A stretch of DNA of 6,269 bases from Candidatus Melainabacteria bacterium. GTDB taxonomy: Bacteria; Cyanobacteriota; Vampirovibrionia; Vampirovibrionales; JAJTHC01. The DNA is taken from NCBI GenBank assembly GCA_026389055.1, contig JAPLIO010000101.1:1-6269 (forward strand). Direction: 5' to 3'. The notes under the pieces are model-generated. The model was not told the origin of the DNA, did not search any database, and saw only the letters and a list, made by a program, of their open reading frames with translations. Below, in pieces: positions 1 through 5,038 of the stretch. How positions within the stretch are numbered: position 1 is the stretch's first letter; each line of letters opens with the position of its first letter. A program made the position numbers and the translations under genes.

Positions 1-211
1 GTTGCTCTACTCCTTGGATGCCAAATCTATGGGAAATAGCTTCTGCAGAAGAGGCATCAAACAGTGTCAGATCAACAGGAGACTGCAAGTTTGAATTACT
101 TGCATTTATGGTGGCAACTGTTGATTTCTCGACTGGTGAAGTGTCAGGTGGTTTTTCATCAATTGACCTTATCATAGTATTAGTTGAAATACGTGGAATA
201 GAAGCGTTCAT
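1..211 (-). CDS. 5' part of an unrecognised gene running off the left edge
   Basis: The minus strand is open from an ATG at 209-211 to the window edge, giving 70 codons without a stop. An in-frame stop at 248-250 upstream and no other start codon before the ATG fix this start. An AAAGG lies about 10 nt before it, and a good sigma70-like promoter is found at 253-281. The peptide begins MNASIPRISTNTMIRSIDEK and is rich in Ser, Thr, Asn and Pro with no hydrophobic segment, so the visible part looks like a flexible, soluble N-terminus. I do not recognise the family. The opposite strand also carries an 86-codon reading frame here (18-278), but it lacks a ribosome binding site and a promoter, so I prefer the minus-strand reading. 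Confidence 0.55.
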   Translation of the reverse strand, partial: MNASIPRISTNTMIRSIDEKPPDTSPVEKSTVATINASNSNLQSPVDLTLFDASSAEAISHRFGIQGVEQ

Positions 212-252
212 AGCGTATAAACCTTTTAAAGTGGAGCTTTTTTGGAATTATC

Positions 253-281
253 GTCATAAGAGCCAACATTACTTTTGACAA
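253..281 (-). promoter_or_regulatory. Candidate sigma70-type promoter for the left-edge gene
   Basis: Read on the minus strand, TTGTCA (276-281; 5 of 6 to TTGACA) and TATGAC (253-258; 4 of 6 to TATAAT) are separated by exactly 17 nt. The predicted transcript start near 246 would give a leader of about 35 nt before the ATG at 211. Confidence 0.45.
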
Positions 282-331
282 AATAACAGACTCTTAAATA
301 ATAAAAACAATCAATTGATAATAATTGCCTA

Positions 332-357
332 AGCCCCATTCACAGATTGAATAGCGT
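332..357 (-). repeat. Dispersed 26-bp repeat, inverted copy (copy C)
   Basis: Read on the minus strand, this begins ACGCTATTCAATCTGTGAAT. It matches the copy at 3670-3695 at 23 of 26 positions and lies in the opposite orientation about 3.3 kb away. It is downstream of minE and about 55 bp from the hairpin at 413-438. It does not overlap a coding region, so shared protein sequence does not explain the match. Confidence 0.6.
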
Positions 358-412
358 ATAACTTTCTCTATGTAGAAGATGTTCTCCGTGGGCGTGGCGT
401 TTCACAATGTAG

Positions 413-438
413 AGGGGCTGGCACAGAGACCAGCCCCT
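413..438. repeat. Intergenic palindrome (REP-like hairpin) downstream of minE
   Basis: AGGGGCTGG (413-421) and CCAGCCCCT (430-438) form a perfect 9-bp stem around an 8-nt loop. With a 2-nt bulge the pairing extends to flanking GTAG/CTAC. No T-run follows on either strand, so this is a poor intrinsic terminator. G/C-rich palindromes of this look are typical of dispersed REP-like elements. It could still protect the 3' end of the minDE transcript, whose stop codon is 35 nt away. Confidence 0.5.
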
Positions 439-472
439 ACGATATGCTAGACGAATACGCTTATCTTAACCG

Positions 473-925
473 TTAGTTTGAAGCACCGCTACCCATGGTT
501 ACGGCTTCTTTTGCAGGTTCTGCAACGGTTTCAGTAGCAATCGCTTCAGGGGAACCTAACGTGGTCATCCCAACAGAAGCCCCCCGAATAGGCTTAACAG
601 GAATGTTAGCAACCAACGCAACCGTATTGGTTTCAGGGTCTGTTTCTAAGTTCAATTCCATTGACTCTCTATCAATTTGAATATACTTAGAAATAACCCC
701 CACCAAATCATCCCGCATGGATTCGATGGTGTGCGGTTCCAGCTGAGTACGGTCGTGCATTAAAACCAACCGCAAACGGCTATAAGCAGATGATCGTCCG
801 CCCGCACCCGTGGGTTCGCTATCCGCATGGTTTCTGCTAGCGAACGATTGCGATTGGGCAATGGATTTCGCTGCTTCCGCATCAAATTGTAGTAAAAAAT
901 CAACCATTTTACGAATGATAGACAT
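473..925 (-). CDS. minE: Cell division topological specificity factor MinE
   Basis: MinE stimulates the MinD ATPase on the membrane and drives the pole-to-pole pattern that keeps the division septum at midcell. The family core is clear at about residues 47-112: 'RLRLVLMHDRTQLEPHTIES' is the MinD-contact and first strand region, and 'LVGVISKYIQID' matches the conserved helix and KYVQID-type motif. The first 12 residues (MSIIRKMVDFLL) suit the N-terminal amphipathic membrane-targeting helix. At 150 residues it is much longer than the 88-residue E. coli protein. The extra length is a Ser/Ala-rich linker (about 14-46) and an Ala/Glu/Thr-rich tail (about 115-150). The start has GAGAG 9 nt upstream. 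It lies 81 nt downstream of minD on the same strand and is probably co-transcribed. Confidence 0.95.
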   Translation of the reverse strand: MSIIRKMVDFLLQFDAEAAKSIAQSQSFASRNHADSEPTGAGGRSSAYSRLRLVLMHDRTQLEPHTIESMRDDLVGVISKYIQIDRESMELNLETDPETNTVALVANIPVKPIRGASVGMTTLGSPEAIATETVAEPAKEAVTMGSGASN

Positions 926-993
926 AGCTTTAAACTCTCTTCTTTAATAGGATTTAAAAAACAACAAGGGTACTTAAAATTGGCAAATAGCCC

Positions 994-1012
994 GCTTAAT
1001 GAAAAATTAAGC
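994..1012 (-). other. Perfect hairpin overlapping the minD stop codon
   Basis: GCTTAAT (994-1000) and ATTAAGC (1006-1012) form a perfect 7-bp stem with a 5-nt loop. The minD stop codon (1007-1009) lies inside one arm. There is no T-run on the minus strand after it, so full termination is unlikely. Its place between minD and minE could suit transcript processing or tuning of the MinD:MinE ratio, but that is inference. Confidence 0.4.
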
Positions 1013-1954
1013 AGAGTTCTTACGTTTAGAAGGCACGGTAGTCGGCGATTTAGACGCATCGTTACCCACCAAGAAATTTTTCAATTTCTCTAACCAAGAA
1101 GTGGGTTCATCCAACTGCAACCAAGGCACCGTTTCGCCTGTAATACGGCGGGCTACGTTACGGTAGGCTTGCCCTGCTAAGTTGGTTTCTGAATTAACCA
1201 CAGGTTCGCCCTTGTTGGTGGAAACAATAATGCCTTTATCTTCAGGAATTTGCCCCAACAGTTCAATGCCCAAAATTTCTAGTACATCGTCAACAGACAT
1301 CATATCGTTGGCTTTTACCATTTGCGGACGCACACGGTTAAGCACCAAACGGTAGCGTTTTACGCTGTCTTTCGCTTCCAGCAAGCCAATAACACGGTCT
1401 GCATCCCGCACAGAAGACATTTCAGGGGTTACTACCACAACGGCTTCATCCGCAGCGGCAATAGCCGTTTGAAAGCCTTGCTCAATCCCTGCTGGGCAAT
1501 CTAACAGAATAAAATCTTGGTCTTCCCGTAAGCGGTTGCAAATATCAATCATCTGTTCTTCGTTCAGGGCAGATTTATCGCGGGTTTGGGCTGCAGGTAG
1601 CAAGCACAAGTTTGGTAGGCGTTTATCTTTTACAAGGGCTTGGTTTAGTCTGCAACGCCCTTCAATCACATCAATTAGGTTGTAGACGATGCGGTTTTCT
1701 AAGCCCATTAAAATATCCAAGTTACGCAAGCCAATATCGGTATCAACCAATACCACTTTGTAGCCTAGTTTGGCAAGCCCTGTACCAATGTTGGCGGTGG
1801 TTGTGGTTTTACCTACGCCCCCTTTGCCAGAAGTTACCACAATAACTTTGCCCCGTTTTTCAGTTGGGGTAGTGGGTTTTGGGGCAGTAACAGTAGTAGC
1901 AACAGGAGGCGTGGCACTAGCGGTTGTGTTAGCTTCAACAGGGGTAGCAGTCAT
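1007..1954 (-). CDS. minD: Septum site-determining protein MinD (ParA/MinD-type ATPase)
   Basis: MinD is an ATPase that dimerises on ATP, binds the membrane and recruits the division inhibitor MinC; MinE releases it. The deviant Walker A motif GKGGVGKTT is at residues 43-51 with signature lysine K44. 'DTDIGLRNLD' (71-80) is the switch region, and 'FILLDCPAG' (148-156) carries Walker B. 'WLEKLKNFLV' (287-296) is an amphipathic helix matching the C-terminal membrane-targeting sequence. The wording of the core is closest to cyanobacterial-type MinD. Two oddities: about 34 Thr/Pro/Ala-rich residues precede the ATPase, and about 19 polar residues (ending PSKRKNSA) follow the membrane helix, which usually ends the protein. 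No ATG, GTG or TTG lies between the first Met and the Walker region, and GGAG sits 11 nt upstream, so the extension is real. minE follows on the same strand. Confidence 0.96.
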   Translation of the reverse strand: MTATPVEANTTASATPPVATTVTAPKPTTPTEKRGKVIVVTSGKGGVGKTTTTANIGTGLAKLGYKVVLVDTDIGLRNLDILMGLENRIVYNLIDVIEGRCRLNQALVKDKRLPNLCLLPAAQTRDKSALNEEQMIDICNRLREDQDFILLDCPAGIEQGFQTAIAAADEAVVVVTPEMSSVRDADRVIGLLEAKDSVKRYRLVLNRVRPQMVKANDMMSVDDVLEILGIELLGQIPEDKGIIVSTNKGEPVVNSETNLAGQAYRNVARRITGETVPWLQLDEPTSWLEKLKNFLVGNDASKSPTTVPSKRKNSA

Positions 1955-1988
1955 ACGAAACAGATCTCCAAAAAAGTGTGAGCAGACG

Positions 1989-2016
1989 ATGATAAACGGG
2001 TTTAACGGGGTGCAAA
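1989..2016 (-). promoter_or_regulatory. Candidate promoter for minDE
   Basis: Read on the minus strand, TTTGCA (2011-2016; 4 of 6 to TTGACA) and TATCAT (1989-1994; 5 of 6 to TATAAT) are 16 nt apart. The predicted start near 1982 gives a leader of about 28 nt before minD. It lies just downstream of the hairpin at 2027-2056, which fits an independent minDE transcription unit. Confidence 0.4.
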
Positions 2017-2026
2017 ATAATAGCGT

Positions 2027-2056
2027 GCTTGAAGCCTTACAGATAACGCTTCAAGC
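2027..2056 (-). other. Hairpin upstream of the minDE promoter, possible secondary terminator
   Basis: GCTTGAAGC (2027-2035) and GCTTCAAGC (2048-2056) form a perfect 9-bp stem with a 12-nt loop. On the minus strand it is followed by a mixed A/T stretch (TATTATTTT) rather than a clean T-run, so it would be a weak terminator. Its flank contains AAGCACGCTATT, a 12-nt exact match to part of the repeat copy at 3669-3680, which may be chance or a decayed copy. Confidence 0.4.
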
Positions 2057-2149
2057 TTGATATTATTAGTGTACCTGAAGAATGCAAAAAAGCCAACGCT
2101 TGATATGTACAACCTTCATATCTGATAGGCATTCAACCAATAGAGGCAC

Positions 2150-2192
2150 AAAAACCAACCGCCCTTGTGCGGATTGAAGGCATTGGGGCGGT
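2150..2192 (-). terminator. Probable intrinsic terminator of the 341-residue protein gene
   Basis: On the minus strand, ACCGCCC (2186-2192) pairs with GGGCGGT (2158-2164) in a perfect 7-bp stem. Three nucleotides later comes a run of five T (complement of 2150-2154). It starts about 57 nt after the stop codon at 2249-2251. The 21-nt loop is long, although a shorter CCGC/GCGG pairing inside it is possible. Confidence 0.5.
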
Positions 2193-2248
2193 ATGGCGTG
2201 TATGTTTTAACCAGTTTAACCGATAAAACGGCAGAGGAGGCGAAAAGC

Positions 2249-3274
2249 CTAGCTTACTGTCGAAGCATCAGGAGCTGTAACTTGCTTTGGTTTGCCGTAG
2301 AAGAAACCTGCTGCTGCACCGACGGCACCTAAACCGAGGGCTGCCAAGCCAACGGCAATCCAGTTTCTACTCCCGCCACCTTCAAGATGAATCATATCAG
2401 CAAGTTTTTGTGGTGAAAAGGCTTTAAATTCTTTATAAGCATTGCCTAACTTAATGCGCTCTAAAGCCGTCTTAGCTTCAGTAATAAATGCATCTGTTAA
2501 TAAAGGATTTTTCGTAGGTTCAGCCTTAATAGCAGAGGTTAAAAGACCATCTTTGTCAATGTTAAATTCAAAGTGAGGGTGTAATGTGTTTTTAGCTGAA
2601 TCTAACGGCTTTAAAACAGCTTTATCACCTTTGATTTCTACATGATAATCCACTGCTTGAAAACTCTTCGCTGTATCAGCAGGATCAGTGTGGAACAGTG
2701 TTTTAATGAAGGAGTCATCTGCTTTTAATTCTTTAGTTGCAACTGTTTCTGTTCCTGTTTTGGAATAAGTGTAGATATTAGTATCATCACCCTTGATTGA
2801 ACCAGTAATAGTATCAATAGTCGCTTTATCTGATTCTGTTTTTACATTATAGGTAAAACCTTTATGCTCAACGGATTTTTGATCCGTTACTTTATATTCA
2901 TCAGATTTGGGTTTGAATTTACCATCCTCTACAGTTGGTTTCCCACCTTGATCTTCATCGCTACCAGACCACCACATGTAAGTAGGAATACCACCAAGTC
3001 CAGCACCAACTACACCACCACCGATGATGGGAAGAAGCGGTAATCCTGCTTGAGGGGGAGTTGTCGTCGTCGCCGTGGTATCAAGGGCAGGCGTAGCGGA
3101 AGTATCATCAGCTGGTTTTTTAGCAGATAACTCTACCGTATCAGAAGCAACAGGGGCTTCTTCCCGAGGCTGAACGCTAGCGGGTTCTGCACCAGCTGGC
3201 TTTTTGGGAGATTCGGCTTTAGCACCATAACCCATGTTGTTATAAACATTGGAACTCATTGGAGAAATAGACAT
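2249..3274 (-). CDS. Unrecognised 341-residue protein with two membrane segments
   Basis: I do not recognise a family. Residues 1-76 are low-complexity (Pro, Ala, Thr, Ser, Lys) and include 'SDTVELSAKK'. A hydrophobic, glycine-rich segment at about 79-101 ('LPIIGGGVVGAGLGG') ends in two Trp. A hydrophilic region at about 103-300, rich in Lys, Asp and Thr, has alternating patterns suggesting beta strands, with predicted helices from about 258. A second Gly/Ala-rich hydrophobic segment at about 304-326 is followed by a short polar tail ending QVTAPDASTVS. Both segments have small-residue GxxxG-like spacing, which often supports helix packing. There is no cleavable signal peptide at the N-terminus. 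The topology would put both ends on one side of the membrane and the central region on the other. The ATG has AGAGGA about 10 nt upstream, and a terminator follows, so it is probably monocistronic. Confidence 0.8.
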   Translation of the reverse strand: MSISPMSSNVYNNMGYGAKAESPKKPAGAEPASVQPREEAPVASDTVELSAKKPADDTSATPALDTTATTTTPPQAGLPLLPIIGGGVVGAGLGGIPTYMWWSGSDEDQGGKPTVEDGKFKPKSDEYKVTDQKSVEHKGFTYNVKTESDKATIDTITGSIKGDDTNIYTYSKTGTETVATKELKADDSFIKTLFHTDPADTAKSFQAVDYHVEIKGDKAVLKPLDSAKNTLHPHFEFNIDKDGLLTSAIKAEPTKNPLLTDAFITEAKTALERIKLGNAYKEFKAFSPQKLADMIHLEGGGSRNWIAVGLAALGLGAVGAAAGFFYGKPKQVTAPDASTVS

Positions 3275-3309
3275 ACTGAAATCGTCCTCTTTTTATTGGT
3301 TAGTTTCTA

Positions 3310-3338
3310 CTTATAAACTAGTAACACACACTGAAATA
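3310..3338 (-). promoter_or_regulatory. Weak candidate promoter for the 341-residue protein gene
   Basis: Read on the minus strand, TATAAG (3310-3315) matches TATAAT at 5 of 6 positions and lies about 35 nt before the ATG. The -35 region at the expected distance (TATTTC, 3333-3338) is poor, so the promoter is weak, activated or misplaced. Confidence 0.3.
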
Positions 3339-3520
3339 ACATTGAAATAGGAGAGAAGCACGGCATTCTTACCGTAACAATCCTGTTCTTAATGGGATAA
3401 AAACGATAAGATGAGATTATGTGCTAGTTAATTTTAAATAAAAAATAAAGTTTTTACCATAACGTCTTTAGTTTCTTTATAAAAAGTCAAGAATTATACG
3501 CATGAAAGATTAAAATCGTC

Positions 3521-3586
3521 GTCATTTCGAGCTTATCGAGGTCTCCCTAGGCGGTAAGGAGATTCCTCGGCTACGCTCGGAATGAC
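3521..3586. repeat. Dispersed palindromic repeat of the 'SERSRGI' type
   Basis: The ends GTCATTTCGAGC (3521-3532) and GCTCGGAATGAC (3575-3586) are inverted repeats with one mismatch. Inside, CGAGGTCTCC (3537-3546) and GGAGATTCCTCG (3558-3569) pair with a 2-nt offset, so the whole 66 bp folds into one long imperfect hairpin. The minus strand translates to 'CHSERSRGIS', a peptide well known as a false translation of a palindrome found between genes in many bacterial genomes. It is therefore a repeat element, not part of a gene. Confidence 0.8.
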
Positions 3587-3591
3587 AAAAT

Positions 3592-3617
3592 ACGCTACTT
3601 AATCTGTTAATTGGTAT
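3592..3617 (+). repeat. Dispersed 26-bp repeat, direct copy A
   Basis: This begins ACGCTACTTAATCTGTTAAT and matches copy B (3670-3695) at 23 of 26 positions, offset by 78 bp. It starts 5 bp after the end of the palindrome at 3521-3586. The preceding ATGACAAAA also resembles the sequence before the copy at 4812-4858. Confidence 0.65.
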
Positions 3618-3669
3618 TACCCCCTGACAAACCAACCAGCTAAAGACGTAAACGACAATCGATGAAAGC

Positions 3670-3695
3670 ACGCTATTTAATCTGTGAATGGGTAT
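3670..3695 (+). repeat. Dispersed 26-bp repeat, direct copy B
   Basis: This begins ACGCTATTTAATCTGTGAAT and is the central member of the family: 23 of 26 identical to copy A and 23 of 26 to the inverted copy at 332-357. The preceding AATCGATGA is also shared with the diverged copy at 4812-4858, so the full repeat may be longer than 26 bp. Confidence 0.65.
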
Positions 3696-3801
3696 GAAAC
3701 GCCTTATTCCCTGAACCCACCCTTTGATTCTTCCGCATGGTTGTAAGATGATAAAGGCATCGCCGTATCTGCAACCGCCAAGGAAAGCCGACTTTATTGT
3801 G

Positions 3802-4800
3802 ATGATGACACACACCTTCAAAACTACCTTCACCAAACCCCAGCAAACCAGCATGCAACAACAGCTATCTGCCCTAAATACCCCCTATAGCTGGCAAACG
3901 CTAACCGAACAATACTGCCTATATCGGTACGATGGGCAAGCCCCCAGCCAACAAGGGTGGGTGCGTATTAAACAATACACCAAAGGCACCTTTTGGGTGC
4001 AGGCTCAAACGGCGGAAGGCTTAGCAACGCTATTAAACACGCTAAATTTAACCAATCCTGATGAAACGCCTTCATCAATCGCTAGCAGTAGTGCTTCTTC
4101 CGCCCTAATAGGTAACGCATCGCCAGCCTGCCCCTACATGGGGTGTGATGAAAGCGGTAAAGGCGATTATTTTGGCCCACTGGTAACGGCAGGCGTGTTA
4201 ATTGAAACCGCTGAACAAGCCAACCAACTAAAACGCCTTGGCGTGGCGGATTCTAAAACACTCAACGATGCGAAAATTGAAGCACTCGCCCATGATATTT
4301 TGGGCATTGTAGGGGCAGATGCCGTGGGGTTTGTGGTGTTAATGCCTGAAGCTTATAATCGTACTTATACGCAATATCAGCAACAAAAAAAGAATTTAAA
4401 CCACTTGCTGGCGAAAATGCACGCACGGTGTGTGGCAGGCGTTTTAGCTAAACGAACACCCCCGCAAGAAGCGGTGCCTTTAAGTGTGATTGTTGACCAA
4501 TTTGGGAATGAACGCTACCTGAAGGAGAGTTTTTCTCAGCAAAATATAACAGCTAATGCGGTTACGCTCATTCAGCAAACCAAGGCGGAACGCCATTTGG
4601 CGGTTGCGGCGGCTTCTATTGTAGCCCGCTATAAATTTGTGGCGTTAATGCGAGAACTTTCTGCCCAGTGGGGTGTGCAAATTCCGTTGGGTGCCAACCC
4701 GATTGTGTTAAAGGTGGCAAAAGGGTTTGTTGCCCAGCAGGGCAGAGAGAAGTTAGGCTTAGTCGCAAAGCTGCATTTTAAAACAACCCTGCAAGTATAA
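3802..4800 (+). CDS. rnhC: Ribonuclease HIII
   Basis: RNase HIII cuts the RNA strand of RNA/DNA hybrids and helps clear R-loops and primers in the cytoplasm. With the start at 3802 the protein has 332 residues. Residues about 3-85 ('THTFKTTFTKPQQTSM...') fit the N-terminal substrate-binding domain that separates HIII from HII. A Ser/Ala-rich linker (about 89-111) follows. The catalytic domain opens with 'GCDESGKGDYFGPLV', the DEXGXG motif (D116, E117). 'VIVDQFG' supplies D232, and 'KAERHLAVAAASIVARY' supplies E263, completing the DEDE set of this family. The C-terminus is intact. The frame is open back to a TTG at 3724, with an ATG at 3748, but the extra residues are unlike the family and no good Shine-Dalgarno marks any start. 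ATG 3802 or 3805 is chosen by family length. The linker is longer than I would expect. Confidence 0.92.
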   Translation: MMTHTFKTTFTKPQQTSMQQQLSALNTPYSWQTLTEQYCLYRYDGQAPSQQGWVRIKQYTKGTFWVQAQTAEGLATLLNTLNLTNPDETPSSIASSSASSALIGNASPACPYMGCDESGKGDYFGPLVTAGVLIETAEQANQLKRLGVADSKTLNDAKIEALAHDILGIVGADAVGFVVLMPEAYNRTYTQYQQQKKNLNHLLAKMHARCVAGVLAKRTPPQEAVPLSVIVDQFGNERYLKESFSQQNITANAVTLIQQTKAERHLAVAAASIVARYKFVALMRELSAQWGVQIPLGANPIVLKVAKGFVAQQGREKLGLVAKLHFKTTLQV

Positions 4801-4811
4801 TGCTATACCTT

Positions 4812-4858
4812 GTTTTACCAATTCAATCATCAAATAGCGTGTTTTGTCATCGATTATC
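4812..4858 (-). repeat. Diverged inverted copy of the dispersed repeat (copy D)
   Basis: On the minus strand, GATAATCGATGACAAAACAC leads into GCTATTTGATGATTGAATTGG. The first part matches GACAATCGATGA before copy B, and ATGACAAAACACGCTA matches ATGACAAAATACGCTA at copy A with one difference. The later half is only about two-thirds similar. It begins 11 bp after the rnhC stop codon. Confidence 0.45.
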
Positions 4859-4881
4859 GTTCCTAGCTTTAGCTGGTGGGC

Positions 4882-4985
4882 GTTAAGGGGGTTCTTGTTC
4901 GTTGATTGCCCCGCAATCACTCTGCTTCTAGCAGACCCCCTTAACAATCCCCCACGAACTTAGGGGTAAACCCCTAAGAACCCCC
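4882..4985 (+). other. Highly structured intergenic element with alternative pairings
   Basis: GTTAAGGGGGT (4882-4892) pairs perfectly with ACCCCCTTAAC (4935-4945). Its 42-nt loop contains two hairpins: TGATTGC/GCAATCA (4903-4909 with 4913-4919) and CTGC/GCAG (4922-4925 with 4931-4934), so a three-way junction is possible. GGGGGTTCTT (4887-4896) can instead pair with AAGAACCCCC (4976-4985), and GTTCGT (4897-4902) with ACGAAC (4954-4959). These exclude the first stem. A further 9-bp palindrome, CTTAGGGGT/ACCCCTAAG, lies at 4959-4978. No known riboswitch or RNA family is recognised. It could be a structured leader, the rnhC 3' end, or a palindromic mobile repeat. Confidence 0.5.
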
Positions 4986-4994
4986 AAAAAGCCA

Positions 4995-5038
4995 CCCCCC
5001 TATACCACTACGGGTATGGACGGGGGGATGTTCTTTTT
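4995..5038 (+). terminator. Probable intrinsic terminator after rnhC
   Basis: CCCCCC (4995-5000) and GGGGGG (5022-5027) close a stem that continues with TATACC (5001-5006) against GGTATG (5013-5018), allowing a small bulge (GAC, 5019-5021, one-sided). A T-rich stretch TTCTTTTT (5031-5038) follows 3 nt later. This would end rnhC transcription, or act as the expression platform of the structured element upstream. It overlaps the first possible start of the next gene, which argues for a later start there. Confidence 0.5.

Larger units (their letters stand above)
3275..3801. other. Divergent intergenic region without a supported gene
   Basis: This stretch separates the minus-strand 341-residue protein gene from plus-strand rnhC. 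It contains the weak promoter area next to 3274, an A/T-rich tract (about 3420-3490), a palindromic repeat (3521-3586) and two direct 26-bp repeats (3592-3617, 3670-3695). A candidate rnhC promoter is TTGATT (3724-3729) with GATGAT (3747-3752), spaced 17 nt, each 4 of 6 to consensus. The reading frames visible here are repeat-derived and not believable as genes. Confidence 0.6.

Noticed and set aside
18..278. Plus-strand reading frame of 86 codons
   Set aside because: It has no ribosome binding site and overlaps the better-supported minus-strand edge gene and its promoter; the peptide shows no recognisable features.
413..438. Intrinsic terminator for minDE
   Set aside because: The stem is strong, but neither strand shows a T-run after it, so it is listed as a palindromic repeat instead.
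760..1059. Minus-strand frame of 99 codons overlapping the minD end and the minE start
   Set aside because: It is out of frame with both min genes, overlaps conserved coding sequence of each, and its peptide looks like random translation.
1770..2060. Plus-strand frame opposite the minD 5' end
   Set aside because: It is the antisense of minD codons (the Val/Ala/Gly-rich peptide mirrors the Thr/Ala/Pro-rich N-terminus) and has no start signals.
3592..3695. CRISPR array
   Set aside because: Only two imperfect direct copies at 78-bp offset, with inverted copies kilobases away and no cas genes; the layout is that of a dispersed repeat.
3522..3854. Minus-strand frame of 110 codons containing CHSERSRGIS
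   Set aside because: It is built from the palindromic repeat and the two 26-bp repeats (giving PINRLSSV and PIHRLNSV) plus antisense of the rnhC start; a repeat-derived false gene.
4759..4947. Minus-strand frame of 62 codons after rnhC
   Set aside because: It starts inside the folded intergenic region, crosses repeat copy D and ends antisense to rnhC; no ribosome binding site.
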